Positions 53,907 through 62,779 are shown, numbered from the stretch's first letter. The stretch is DNA of 64,000 bases from a bacterium D16-34 (GCA_003612515.1 RAZB01000004.1:1-64000); one strand, 5' to 3'. Notes: a model not told the origin generated them from the letters alone. Numbers and translations are program-made.

Positions 53907-54848
53907 ATGACAGCACTATCAAACACCACACCATCAAAAGATCGCTTCAATCTTGACTCCACATACTTCATCGCATTCGAAATGGCACACGAAGCACTCA
54001 TTCGCGGCCTGACCAATGCAAGCAAGCTTAACGTTACGCAATATCGCATACTCACCAAACTACTTCAGGCAGGAAAACCCTTTAGCCAAGGTAAACTTGG
54101 AACCATTTTGGGCATGAAAGCAAATGTGGTAACACAGGCTGTTGATGCGCTTGAGAGCCATCATTATGTCAAGCGAGAAGCCGGTCAAAAAGACGGTCGT
54201 ACACGCATGCTTTCCATTACCGCTGAAGGCGAAGCGCATATTGAAGAGGTGAACAATTCGATCGTCCAAAGCCTCTATTCGTATTTCCCCACCGAAAACG
54301 AAACTTACCGCACTATTTTGGAAGCAGCCGTTTCTGCGGCCGCGCAAATTGAGCCTCCGCTCAATAACGCCATTGCAAAGCGATTCCCCGCTACACGCTC
54401 GCTCGTATCCATTGAGCTTGTACGCGCCGAAACGGAGCGCACACTTCGCGAAGCCACCGGTGCATCCATCAATGAGTGCCGCATCGTTCAACGGCTTGGC
54501 GAAATTGACCATCCCCTGCGTATTGGCGCATTGGCTGAAGCGCTTCATATCTCGCCGGTAAATGCTGCTCGCGCTGTAGATAGGCTCGTACAGCGTGGCT
54601 GGGTTAAGCGATTAAAGTCTCCCAAAGACAAAAAGGCTGTCTATGCTACTTTGACCGAAGAAGGCATCTACGAAGGTTTCCTCATTAGCGCAACCGTCAA
54701 TGAGCTGGCCGCAAACAAGCTCTGGAAAAATCTTACAACCGAACAACGCAGCGCCATCGAACAGGTCGGACACGTTGTTGTAGCTGACCTTGATGCTCAG
54801 CGCGAAGCAAAAGAGCAGGCCGAAATTGACCTGCTCCAAGAAGTATAA
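53907..54848 (+). CDS. Regulator with two tandem MarR domains
   Basis: A 313-residue protein carrying two MarR-type winged helices in one chain. The first is at ~35-115 (FSQGKLGTILGMKANVVTQA, then HYVKREAGQKDGRTRMLSIT). The second is at ~175-290 (IGALAEALHISPVNAARAVD, then WVKRLKSPKDKKAVYATLTEEG). Both have the wing with basic residues and a D-K/R pattern. Usual MarR proteins are ~140-160 residues and dimerise, so this is a covalent pseudo-dimer. ATG 53907 has AGAGG upstream; the longer frame to 53829 lacks one. Its target is unknown; the convergent reductase operon and its own promoter are candidates. Confidence 0.8.
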   Translation: MTALSNTTPSKDRFNLDSTYFIAFEMAHEALIRGLTNASKLNVTQYRILTKLLQAGKPFSQGKLGTILGMKANVVTQAVDALESHHYVKREAGQKDGRTRMLSITAEGEAHIEEVNNSIVQSLYSYFPTENETYRTILEAAVSAAAQIEPPLNNAIAKRFPATRSLVSIELVRAETERTLREATGASINECRIVQRLGEIDHPLRIGALAEALHISPVNAARAVDRLVQRGWVKRLKSPKDKKAVYATLTEEGIYEGFLISATVNELAANKLWKNLTTEQRSAIEQVGHVVVADLDAQREAKEQAEIDLLQEV

Positions 54849-54904
54849 GTAGCGCTTTTGATCGGTGATCCGCACCTTACTTTGATCGGCGAGCTACTCC
54901 TTAC

Positions 54905-55693
54905 TTAAGCTACGCTCTGCGCGGTTGTTTTTGGTTGGGTTGTTTTAGCTTGCGTGTCCTTATCGAGTGATACAGTCTCAGCTTTTTGCACAAACCCGCG
55001 CGCCGTAAATAGTATCGCCAGATTCATGATAATGTCAGCCACAAACCAGGCACCCAATATCGGCAAGTTGATAGCGGTTGTATTAAGTGATGCAAACGTG
55101 CCAACGGTAAGCACCATAACCACCAAACCGCAGATCGTCAAAGCAATTGCCAACTTCGCACCAAGGCTTCCTTTACGACGAGCCTTCGCCACACAAGCAC
55201 ACACAACCATAGCAGCAGCACCTAAAAGTGTACCCAAAAATGCTGCAAAGATAATGACACCCAATATGATCACCGGCATACTCGGCAGCTTCGATGACAT
55301 TGAGCCCATCTGCACAGCAGACAAGATACCCAGCGCCAAAACTACCAAACAAATTATGGCAACAAGTGCTGTTGCCCAGCCTGCCAAAAATGCGGTTGCT
55401 GGATTTGCTTTAATATCGCCGCGCGCATAGAGTGCGCCATACAAGACTGCACCAGCAGTTGACACGCAAAGCACCAAGCCCGCCGCAAAAAGGAATGCCA
55501 CAAACGCACTTCCGGTTAGAATTGAGCAGATCACGTCTAAGATAGCCACATCTGAGGCAGAGATGTAATCGAAAGCAAGCACACCAGTTGCACCTGAGAT
55601 GCCCAGACCAATTCTGCCAATTATTGCAATAATCAATGCCAGAGCGAACAACCAACCAAATGGCTTCGCCATCTTTTTAATGTCAGTCATCAT
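54905..55693 (-). CDS. Polytopic membrane protein of the flavoprotein reductase operon
   Basis: A 262-residue protein with about six hydrophobic segments (~15-40, 55-90, 105-130, 145-175, 185-205, 215-240) and a short polar tail rich in Gln, Thr and Lys. No haem motif, charged catalytic site or known family was recognised. Its start overlaps the flavoprotein gene's stop by one base (ATG 55690, three bases in, fits the GGGAG site as well), so it belongs to the reductase operon. It could be a substrate transporter or an electron-transfer membrane partner. Confidence 0.6.
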   Translation of the reverse strand: MMTDIKKMAKPFGWLFALALIIAIIGRIGLGISGATGVLAFDYISASDVAILDVICSILTGSAFVAFLFAAGLVLCVSTAGAVLYGALYARGDIKANPATAFLAGWATALVAIICLVVLALGILSAVQMGSMSSKLPSMPVIILGVIIFAAFLGTLLGAAAMVVCACVAKARRKGSLGAKLAIALTICGLVVMVLTVGTFASLNTTAINLPILGAWFVADIIMNLAILFTARGFVQKAETVSLDKDTQAKTTQPKTTAQSVA

Positions 55694-57543
55694 TATGCTC
55701 CCATCTCGTTTTCAACTGCGCTCGTGCCGCACAAATAACCACCACAGAACGCCAGACCCACATCACCCATCAAAGAACCCAAAATCGGGTCGCCAATATA
55801 GCTATTCTCGCCACATGCGCCGCCAGCGGTATGCCAACCAGCATACAAGCCGGCAATCGGACGTCCGTTAGTACCAATAACTTGCATCTGATCGTTAATC
55901 AAAAGACCAGCTTTGGTGCCGTATAAATTGCCACCAATTCGACAGCCGTAAAATGGCGGTGTTGCAATTTCATGCAGCCACTCTGCAGGCATCGGATACA
56001 TAAAGTCATCTTCGCCAGCAGCACAGGTCTCGTTCCATTTAGCAACAGCCTCGGTCAGCACACCTTCAGCAAGTCCCAGATCAGCTTCAAGTTCTTCAAG
56101 CGTATCGCGACGTTTAAGCACATCAGCATCAATAGCATCCTGTACGCCATGATGCCAATCGCGATAATGCTCAGGAACTTTTTCGATCTGCTCAAGATCT
56201 GGCGTAATCAATTTGCGGCAATGCTCCTGCGCATAGCCTGCCAAATGGTCTTCGTAATTTGCGTCGAAGATAATATAGGAGCGATGTCCCGGAGGGGTCA
56301 TTTGGATAGTAGCCAAATCACCCAATGCATAAATGGCATTTGCGCCATCTTCGCCAACACGAGAGTCCATATAGCGAAGACGATTTCCGCACCTATCGAT
56401 GGTCAACCACGGCTGGCGCGACAACTGGGTCATGCCGTCATACAAAAAGCGTGCCCACTGACCACCTTCAGCTTGCCAATCAACACCACCGTCAAAGGAT
56501 GCTGAGCTATTAAAGCCAGAAACATCAGCGCCAACACCTAAGCCCATACGGAAGCATTCGCCCGTTTCTGAAGCGGTCAGATAGCTTGAAGCACAGCCCA
56601 TAGCTGCCGTCGGAATATACTTATCTAGCAATGCTTTGTTGTTGCAAAAACCACCTGCAGTTAAAATAACGGCATTGCGCGCATGAATATAGCGCTCTTC
56701 GCCAAAGTCTTCGTTGATAACCACGCCAACGATACGATCATCGTCGTCTTGAACGAGTGCCACAGCAGGGCTTTGGAACTTATAATCTACGCCATGTCGC
56801 TGACCATAGGCAAACATAGCGTCAGTTGCATCTTTCATCTTAAGTACATGGTGATCAAGTGTTGAGTTTTTCGGAGCAACATATACCGGCACTTCGCCAA
56901 GACGCCACTGAACACCGCACTCGGCCATCCAGTCAAGCGAGCGACCACCCTCGCTGGCAATCTTGTAGATCAAATTCGGATCGGCTGCATAATGATATTC
57001 ATCCATTGCCCAATCGGTCAGCGCCTTTGCATCAAACGGGTAGCTCGGGAATGCAAATTGCTTTTCTTCTTGACCTGAGTATCCACCCAAAATACCGCAC
57101 ATGCCTGCTTCTTGGGCGTTTCCACCAGGAAGGCCAAGCGCCTCAACGCAAATTGTCTGCGCGCCCAGCTGAGCCGCACGAGCAGCAGCGTTCAGTCCGC
57201 CGCCACCTGCTCCTACAACGCAAATGTCGCATTCGTAGTCCCACACATCGGGAACCGGACGCGGCGCAATTGGCGTTGCATCGTTTGCTGGAAATGTCTC
57301 AGCGTTGTGCTCGCGATAGGTGCCGTCCGGAGCGCTTGCATTCGATTCGTTGCTTGCCGCAAGATCAAAGTCTTTACCGTCTTTTGACCAGCCGCCAATT
57401 CGCTCAGAAGAAGGGCCGTTTACCTCGGCTGCACAAGCGACATCGGCTCCAAGCACCGTTGCTGCAGCAGCACCTGCGGCTGCCATAACGCCGCCAGCTA
57501 AAAAGTCTCTACGCGAAAAGCTGCGTGAAGTTTGCTTTGTCAT
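55693..57543 (-). CDS. Tat-exported FAD-dependent reductase (fumarate/urocanate-reductase type)
   Basis: A 616-residue flavoprotein with a Tat signal (SRRDFLAGGVMAAAGAAAA, ~8-35, ending ACA). The FAD_binding_2 fold has the dinucleotide motif VVGAGGGGLNAAARA (~110), GGNAQEAGMCG, a central HARNAVILTAGGFCNN and the closing YAGWHTAGGACGENSY. These enzymes reduce activated C=C bonds outside the cytoplasm as terminal electron acceptors. In Eggerthella relatives (for example Cgr2) a membrane cytochrome supplies electrons. The FMN-binding domain that often sits on the same chain is here a separate lipoprotein encoded just upstream. The substrate is unknown. Confidence 0.85.
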   Translation of the reverse strand: MTKQTSRSFSRRDFLAGGVMAAAGAAAATVLGADVACAAEVNGPSSERIGGWSKDGKDFDLAASNESNASAPDGTYREHNAETFPANDATPIAPRPVPDVWDYECDICVVGAGGGGLNAAARAAQLGAQTICVEALGLPGGNAQEAGMCGILGGYSGQEEKQFAFPSYPFDAKALTDWAMDEYHYAADPNLIYKIASEGGRSLDWMAECGVQWRLGEVPVYVAPKNSTLDHHVLKMKDATDAMFAYGQRHGVDYKFQSPAVALVQDDDDRIVGVVINEDFGEERYIHARNAVILTAGGFCNNKALLDKYIPTAAMGCASSYLTASETGECFRMGLGVGADVSGFNSSASFDGGVDWQAEGGQWARFLYDGMTQLSRQPWLTIDRCGNRLRYMDSRVGEDGANAIYALGDLATIQMTPPGHRSYIIFDANYEDHLAGYAQEHCRKLITPDLEQIEKVPEHYRDWHHGVQDAIDADVLKRRDTLEELEADLGLAEGVLTEAVAKWNETCAAGEDDFMYPMPAEWLHEIATPPFYGCRIGGNLYGTKAGLLINDQMQVIGTNGRPIAGLYAGWHTAGGACGENSYIGDPILGSLMGDVGLAFCGGYLCGTSAVENEMGA

Positions 57544-58050
57544 TTATTGTTCGCCCCCTTGCATAGCAGATTGATCTTCTACACCTTGCTCCGCTTTCGC
57601 AAGTGCATCTTCAACTGCTTGCTTAACGCCAGCAGTGGTGATAGTTGCTCCTGAGATCGTATCGATGTCAGCACCTTGTGCCGCTTCAATCATCTGAGCA
57701 TACTTGCCATCGCGAATAGCTTCGTAACCACCGCGGCTTTGGCTTTCGCCTTCCTGGGTCATTTCCAAGCAAGAAATATGGTTGTCGTCAACCAGAAGCG
57801 TAACCGTGATTGGACCTTCCATGCCCTTGCCTTCGCCCACATATACACCGTCATGAAGCGGTGTTTCAGCTTTAGCGGTAGGCTGCGCCTCAATCTCGAT
57901 TGCCCACGGATCATCAGTGCGAAGAGCGAGCTGCTCTGCAGAGGCAGCGTCTTTCGAGCCTGACCCTTCAAAAGAAGCACCACAACCCGACATCGAAAGC
58001 GAAAGGACCGCAAATCCGCACGCCGCTGTTGTTAAAGCACGCTTTTTCAT
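57544..58050 (-). CDS. FMN-binding domain lipoprotein
   Basis: A 168-residue protein. The signal peptide ends in a lipobox (SMSGCGAS), so it is tethered to the outer face of the membrane. Residues ~65-155 match the FMN_bind domain; DTISGATITTAG contains the threonine that takes covalent FMN in relatives such as NqrC/RnfG. It should relay electrons from the membrane cytochrome (upstream gene) to the FAD subunit (downstream gene, directly adjacent). AAGGAGG precedes the ATG. Confidence 0.85.
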   Translation of the reverse strand: MKKRALTTAACGFAVLSLSMSGCGASFEGSGSKDAASAEQLALRTDDPWAIEIEAQPTAKAETPLHDGVYVGEGKGMEGPITVTLLVDDNHISCLEMTQEGESQSRGGYEAIRDGKYAQMIEAAQGADIDTISGATITTAGVKQAVEDALAKAEQGVEDQSAMQGGEQ

Positions 58051-58067
58051 GTCAACCCTCCTTGTCC

Positions 58068-58634
58068 TTACGCAGTTTTTGCAGTGGTGGAGACTGGCTC
58101 AGCCCAGCCTTCTGGCACCGCATAGTCATGACAGGTATTGCAATACATATATGATTGGCCATGTGCGGTATGGCAGCTGCTGCAATCTAGCGCATAACCT
58201 TGATGCGAATCATGCGGATTAACACCTTCCTCGCCGCCCCAATCCTGAGTTGCTGCAACCACTTCATTCATACCATGGCATCCGCTGGTTGCACACATGT
58301 TTGCATCGGCGCGCACGCCAACAGTGGATAGCATGTTATCTTCGCCCATTTCATATGAGCCATTGACCCATACAACAGCTTCATGAATTTGCTCATCAAG
58401 CTTAGGTTCGTGACACTGCAGACAAGTCACATCTTCAACCTGGTGCGCATAAGACATCTGCGAGGAATCTTCGTAGTAGCCTTCTACATAAGCATCCATT
58501 GGTTCATGGCAAATTGCATTACAAAAGCTTGGTTGTTCGTGCCATACCCAAAAGCCAGCACCCGCAGCAATAACGATTACTGCCACTACACCAATAATAA
58601 TAGGTGCCTTCTTGTGTTTACGCTTTCCTTCCAT
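58068..58634 (-). CDS. Membrane-anchored multihaem cytochrome c (NapC/NrfH-like)
   Basis: A 188-residue quinol-dehydrogenase-type cytochrome. One N-terminal membrane helix (~10-30) is followed by five haem-type motifs: CNAICH (CX3CH), CLQCH, CATSGCH (CX4CH), CSSCH and CNTCH. Methionine after the first motif (HEPM) fits the NrfH-type first haem. It takes electrons from menaquinol and passes them to the FMN lipoprotein and FAD subunit encoded downstream. AAGGAGG lies before the ATG; it is the first gene of the operon. Two of the motifs are non-standard, so five haems are possible but not certain. Confidence 0.85.
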   Translation of the reverse strand: MEGKRKHKKAPIIIGVVAVIVIAAGAGFWVWHEQPSFCNAICHEPMDAYVEGYYEDSSQMSYAHQVEDVTCLQCHEPKLDEQIHEAVVWVNGSYEMGEDNMLSTVGVRADANMCATSGCHGMNEVVAATQDWGGEEGVNPHDSHQGYALDCSSCHTAHGQSYMYCNTCHDYAVPEGWAEPVSTTAKTA

Positions 58635-58976
58635 GTGTCCCTCCTTGTTACTTACCGTTACTACTTGTTGCTACTGTTTTTGTTGCAGAGGTTTGTTGCC
58701 AATTTCAAATCTGTGTTGTTTTTTCGAAATTGTGATTACAACATTTCTTTTTGTATGTTTTATTTTATTTACTTCATTGAACTATTTTTCTGCTCATAAT
58801 ATCAACGTTTTTCCCGTTAATCAACTACTTTTTAGTATGTTTTCATTTAGATATTTTTTATTGCCATTTTGTAAAGTTGTGAATATTGACTGAAGATATT
58901 AATTTGTGTATTGTTTTCGTCATCGATTGCAGAGGGCAATTACTACGAAGTAATGGCAACTAAAGGAGGCGTCGCT
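58635..58976. other. AT-rich divergent regulatory region
   Basis: No gene is visible in this very AT-rich stretch between the cytochrome gene (minus) and the polytopic membrane-protein gene (plus). It holds the promoter at 58886-58914 on the plus strand. The leader then has AAAGGAGG before the ATG. Minus-strand promoter elements were not resolved. Confidence 0.6.
58886..58914 (+). promoter_or_regulatory. Sigma-70-type promoter
   Basis: TTGACT, a 17-base spacer, then TATTGT, a near-consensus pair. The gene's start codon at 58977 is about 60 bases downstream. Confidence 0.7.
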
Positions 58977-60140
58977 ATGCTATTCGATGTGTACGGTCCG
59001 AATGCGCTGTATCAATGGCTTGGTTTGGCCATGGTGCTTTTAGCGCTCATTCTACTCAATGAGTTCGCTCGTCGAACGAAATTTGGTGGATGCTTTATGT
59101 TCTTCGGTGTTTGCGGTGTTATGACTGTTTACTGCATTGCTGTTGAGGTTGGCGCAGCAATGGGAGCAGAGTGGGCACTCACGAACCCCACACATACCGA
59201 CATGAACAGTTGGTTCCACTATGCTAAGGTTTACGCAGCAACTGCAGGCTGCATCGGCTTTATGATGCTCAAGTATTCTTGGGGCAAAATTGGTCGTTCG
59301 CACTGGTTTAAAGCCTTCCCCTTCGTCATTGTAGCCATCAATATCTTGATTGCTGTTGTATCTGACTTTGAAAGCGCTTTCCGCGCTTGGGGAACCACAT
59401 GGATTTCAACTGAAGGTGTTACCCTCTACGGTGGTTGGCACAACGTCTTTAATGGCGTCGCTGGTCTTCTCAATATTGCCTGCATGACTGGCTGGTTTGG
59501 AATCTATATCTCCAAGAAGCGCCAAGACATGCTTTGGCCTGACATGACCTGGGTCTTCATTATCGCCTATGACCTTTGGAACTTCTGCTACACCTATAAC
59601 TGCCTGCCTACACACTCATGGTACTGCGGCGTTGCATTGCTGTTGGCACCAACCATTGCGGGCCTTGCTTGGAACAAAGGCGGATGGATCCAAAACCGCG
59701 CATTCACCCTCTCAATGTGGTGCATGTTCTGCCAGATGGTTCCGATGTTTGCCAACGACTCAATCTTTGCCGCTCAGTCCGTTAACAATCCGGCAGTAAA
59801 CACAGTAGTTTCTCTGATCGCTCTCGTTGCCAACATTGCTGCTCTTGCTTATATCTTGACGCGCTCCAAGAAGCTTGGTGTCAACCCCTACAAACACGAA
59901 GTATTTGTGGGCACCAAAGACTTCCGCATCGCTATGGAGCGTCGTGCCGACACCGCTTACTTGCTGGAAACTGAGCCTAAGAGCGCAACTGCTGCAGAAA
60001 TCGCTGAAATGGTTGCCTATAATGCATTACCCGCAAATGGCGAAGTTGGATATGTATATGTAGCAAAAGACGCCAACGAAGTAGAAGCTGTTGTTGAGAC
60101 GAAAACCGGATCAAACACCAATCGCTCAAAGCGCGAATAA
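58977..60140 (+). CDS. Polytopic membrane protein divergent from the reductase operon
   Basis: A 387-residue protein with eight to nine hydrophobic segments over the first ~310 residues, then a soluble Glu/Ala-rich tail. It is rich in Trp and Tyr (WNFCYTYNCLPTHSWYCG, MWCMFCQMVPMFANDS). I do not recognise it as a characterised family; it resembles membrane proteins of unknown function common in Eggerthellaceae. ATG 58977 follows a full AAAGGAGG, which overrides the longer frame. Its promoter lies in the region shared with the cytochrome/FMN/FAD operon, so it may take up that system's substrate. A terminator follows. Confidence 0.7.
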   Translation: MLFDVYGPNALYQWLGLAMVLLALILLNEFARRTKFGGCFMFFGVCGVMTVYCIAVEVGAAMGAEWALTNPTHTDMNSWFHYAKVYAATAGCIGFMMLKYSWGKIGRSHWFKAFPFVIVAINILIAVVSDFESAFRAWGTTWISTEGVTLYGGWHNVFNGVAGLLNIACMTGWFGIYISKKRQDMLWPDMTWVFIIAYDLWNFCYTYNCLPTHSWYCGVALLLAPTIAGLAWNKGGWIQNRAFTLSMWCMFCQMVPMFANDSIFAAQSVNNPAVNTVVSLIALVANIAALAYILTRSKKLGVNPYKHEVFVGTKDFRIAMERRADTAYLLETEPKSATAAEIAEMVAYNALPANGEVGYVYVAKDANEVEAVVETKTGSNTNRSKRE

Positions 60141-60454
60141 AAGCCCTCTCACATAACAGCTTTGTCGATAAATTGACAAAGTGAACGCAAAACTCCCAAT
60201 CAGAACTCAATCCTGGTTGGGAGTTTTCTTATCTGATTATGTAACCGCTCTATAACCATTTGGTTCAATTTTTCACGTATAGTTTGCGAGTTGGCAAACG
60301 CTTTTAGTTCACTCAATTCTGTGATCATTTTCCTGATACATTAGCTTGTAACCTTAGTTTCAAAGTAATACATCTCCTCGCACGATCACCACTCAGGAGA
60401 GCAAGGCGAATCAAACACCTACTCTTAGTCCACGCACGACCCAAAGGAGGCAAC
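60141..60454. other. Intergenic region upstream of the amino-acid symporter
   Basis: It holds a terminator at 60189-60230 and small palindromes. CTTTGTC/GACAAAG flank eight bases near 60161-60181. AACCATTTGGTT lies near 60254. GTTTGC/GCAAAC (60282-60299) overlaps a possible TATAGT -10 (60278-60283), so it may be an operator for the symporter. A glycine riboswitch was looked for but not supported. Confidence 0.5.
60189..60230 (+). terminator. Intrinsic terminator
   Basis: AAAACTCCCAA pairs with TTGGGAGTTTT and is followed by CTT, 48 bases beyond the polytopic membrane-protein gene. Confidence 0.85.
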
Positions 60455-61951
60455 ATGGACTCAAGCGGCTCGATCAATCCCCTTGTGCTATTTACTGGCG
60501 CTCTCGATGATTTCATGTACACCTATATTCTGGTAATACTTCTCGTATTTGCTGGAATCTATTTCTCCATCCGCACCCGATTCGTTCAGATTCGCTATCT
60601 CAAAGACATGGTGCGCGAACTGTTCGAAAAGCGGGTGAATCCCGGAGAGCGCGCCATCTCCTCATTTCAAGCTATGATGGTATCAACCGGCTCTCGAGTA
60701 GGCACAGGAAACATTGCCGGCATCGCAACCGCACTTGCCACCGGAGGTCCTGGAGCCTTGTTCTGGATGTGGGCTATGGCGCTCTTTGGCGCAGCTTCAG
60801 CTTTTATAGAGTCCACCCTCGCTCAAATTTGGAAAGTCAAAGAAATAGATGGCGAATTCCGTGGAGGCCCTGCTTACTATATCCAGCAAGGTTTAGGCAA
60901 GAGGTGGATGGGCGTTGCTTTCGCTATATCGCTCATTGCTTGCTATGCCGTCGGCTTTAATGAGCTGCAAGCTTTCAACGCTGCTTCTGCCTTGGAATAT
61001 TACATCCCCGATTATGCAACCAACGGAGCTGCAGTTGTGATGGGTATCGTGCTAACGGCGCTCACGGCGCTCGTGATCTTTGGAGGGGCAAAACGCATTT
61101 CGGTCATCAACTCATGGGTGGTGCCTATTATGGCATTTGCCTATCTTGCTCTTGGCGTTTGGGTCGCGTTCTCTAATATCAATCTTTTGCCTGAAGCTTT
61201 TTCTCTCATGTTTGCCTCTGCATTTGACTTTCAAGCAATCTTTGGAGGTTTCGCCGGATCTGCGGTCATGTTAGGCATAAAGCGTGGACTCTTCTCCAAC
61301 GAAGCTGGCATGGGTTCTGCTCCAAATGCTGCAGCTACAGCAAGCGTTTCCCATCCCGTCAAACAAGGGCTCGTGCAAACGCTTTCTGTCTATATAGACA
61401 CCATGTTTATTTGCACCTGCTCAGCTATGCTTGTACTTGTTTTTATGGTCGAAGATCCAGCAACCGCCCAAACGCTTAACGGCATGCCGCTCGTGCAAAT
61501 GGCCGTGAAATGCTTCGCAGGCGATATTGGCATTTTCTTTATTACAGTAGCAGTTTTCTTATTTGCCTATACCTCCCTTATTGGCAACTACTTTTATGCA
61601 GAGTCGAACCTTAAGTTTATTACTGGCGAAAAACCGCGCTTGATATTCTGGTTTAGGATTGCTTGCTTGGCCATCGTTTTCGCAGGTTGCCTTTCAAGCT
61701 TCGACCTTGCTTGGAACGTTGCCGACATTCTTATGGGCATCATGTGCATCATCAACTTGATAGCCATTCTTGCTTTAGGTAAATGGGCACTCTTCTGTCT
61801 TGATGATTACGCGCAACAGCGCAAACAAGGGCTTAATCCCGTTTTCCACGCTCGCAGCATTCCGAGCCTTCCAAGCTGCGAATGCTGGAACGACGATTTT
61901 GATCTTATTGTTGAACTTGATCAAGCATCACACGATCAAACCTATGCTTAA
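60455..61951 (+). CDS. Alanine/glycine:cation symporter (AgcS family)
   Basis: A 498-residue inner-membrane sodium- or proton-coupled amino-acid transporter with about eleven helices. Family signatures are FQAMMVSTGSRVGTGNIAGIATAL, ALFGAASAFIESTLAQIWK, EFRGGPAYYIQQGLG, and GLFSNEAGMGSAPNAAATA. AAAGGAGG precedes the ATG. Likely supplies alanine or glycine in an amino-acid-fermenting organism. It is transcribed alone. Confidence 0.95.
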   Translation: MDSSGSINPLVLFTGALDDFMYTYILVILLVFAGIYFSIRTRFVQIRYLKDMVRELFEKRVNPGERAISSFQAMMVSTGSRVGTGNIAGIATALATGGPGALFWMWAMALFGAASAFIESTLAQIWKVKEIDGEFRGGPAYYIQQGLGKRWMGVAFAISLIACYAVGFNELQAFNAASALEYYIPDYATNGAAVVMGIVLTALTALVIFGGAKRISVINSWVVPIMAFAYLALGVWVAFSNINLLPEAFSLMFASAFDFQAIFGGFAGSAVMLGIKRGLFSNEAGMGSAPNAAATASVSHPVKQGLVQTLSVYIDTMFICTCSAMLVLVFMVEDPATAQTLNGMPLVQMAVKCFAGDIGIFFITVAVFLFAYTSLIGNYFYAESNLKFITGEKPRLIFWFRIACLAIVFAGCLSSFDLAWNVADILMGIMCIINLIAILALGKWALFCLDDYAQQRKQGLNPVFHARSIPSLPSCECWNDDFDLIVELDQASHDQTYA

Positions 61952-62101
61952 AAAGTCTGCCACAACTTGCAAACAAACCGCGAACAGCTTGGCAAACATT
62001 TTCGAGTGATCATCTATTCGTGCAAGCATCAACATAAGATAAGTTTTAACGATTGAGCATTGCGCAATCGTGCAATGTAGCAACGATCATTAGGAGGAAC
62101 T

Positions 62102-62413
62102 ATGAGCACTACTGATGAGGCCAAGGCTGCAGCCGCCAAAGCAACCGAAGAAGCAAAAAATGCCGCAAGTGATGCTGTTGACAGCGCAAAAGAGGCACTC
62201 GGCAAAGCTGCTGATAGCGCCAAAGATGCTGTATCTGGCGCCGTCGACAACGCAAAAAAGAGCCTTGATACGGACAAAGATGGCAAAGTAAGCCTTGATG
62301 AGGTTGGCGAAGGAATCAAGAAGGGCTTCGGCGAGCTAAAAAATAAGCTCTCTGACGCCGTTCATGATGTTGCCGAAAAGGTTGAAAAGTCAACCGACAA
62401 GGAAGACAAATAA
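62102..62413 (+). CDS. Small Ala/Lys-rich LEA-like protein with an EF-hand-like loop
   Basis: A 103-residue acidic/alanine-rich protein. Residues ~5-52 show an 11-residue-like rhythm (AKEALGKAADSAKDAVSG) as in LEA, YtxH and apolipophorin-like helical proteins. Residues ~56-67 read DTDKDGKVSLDE, with D at 1, 3 and 5, G at 6 and E at 12, the pattern of a calcium-binding EF-hand loop. The C-terminus is another charged helix. No signal peptide. AGGAGG precedes the ATG. It may be a stress-protective or Ca2+-responsive coiled protein; function is unknown. Confidence 0.75.
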   Translation: MSTTDEAKAAAAKATEEAKNAASDAVDSAKEALGKAADSAKDAVSGAVDNAKKSLDTDKDGKVSLDEVGEGIKKGFGELKNKLSDAVHDVAEKVEKSTDKEDK

Positions 62414-62479
62414 AGAGCTGTTTTAACTTGAGGGCGGCCTTTAGCCGAACCGGGTTGCCCAATATAAGTCGAAACAAAG

Positions 62480-62507
62480 AAACGACCTCGCCTATGCGGG
62501 GTCGTTT
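62480..62507 (+). terminator. Intrinsic terminator after the small LEA-like gene
   Basis: AAACGACC pairs with GGTCGTTT with further inner pairs, 67 bases after the stop. The T-run is short. Confidence 0.7.
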
Positions 62508-62525
62508 AGTAGGGTCATAGAATTA

Positions 62526-62553
62526 AAACGGCTCCACTTCGGTGGAGCCGTTT
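62526..62553. terminator. Bidirectional terminator between convergent genes
   Basis: AAACGGCTCCAC and GTGGAGCCGTTT form a perfect 12-bp stem with a TTCG tetraloop. A-runs and T-runs on each side suit both strands, ending the small LEA-like gene and the cold-shock gene. Confidence 0.85.
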
Positions 62554-62575
62554 GGCATATTCGTGTTGATGCAGT

Positions 62576-62779
62576 TTAGCGCTTCACCACGTTGCTTGCT
62601 TGAAGCTTGCCATTTTGGCCCGTGGTAACATCGAAGGACACTGCTGCGCCTTCTTCAAGGGTCTTAAACCCATCCATCTTGATCTCGGAGAAGTGAACGA
62701 ACAAATCTTCACCATCGTTCTGAGAGATGAAACCATAGCCCTTCTCAGGATTAAACCACTTCACAGTACCTTCCGCCAT
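62576..62779 (-). CDS. Cold-shock domain protein
   Basis: A 67-residue single cold-shock domain, the usual CspA length, binding single-stranded RNA/DNA. RNP1 is KGYGFIS and RNP2 is LFVHFS; the start [18 protein letters not shown] is canonical. ATG 62779 has GAGGAAA upstream; the longer frame has no support. The 5' region contains a perfect palindrome that may act as operator or leader hairpin. Confidence 0.95.
   Translation of the reverse strand: MAEGTVKWFNPEKGYGFISQNDGEDLFVHFSEIKMDGFKTLEEGAAVSFDVTTGQNGKLQASNVVKR

Noticed and set aside
57544-58634. Plus-strand ORFs opposite the cytochrome and FMN genes
   Set aside because: They are antisense shadows of well-supported minus-strand genes with signal peptide, haem and FMN motifs.
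60241-60454. Glycine riboswitch before the AgcS symporter
   Set aside because: Some GGAGAG-like bases exist, but the conserved aptamer core and second helix are not present.
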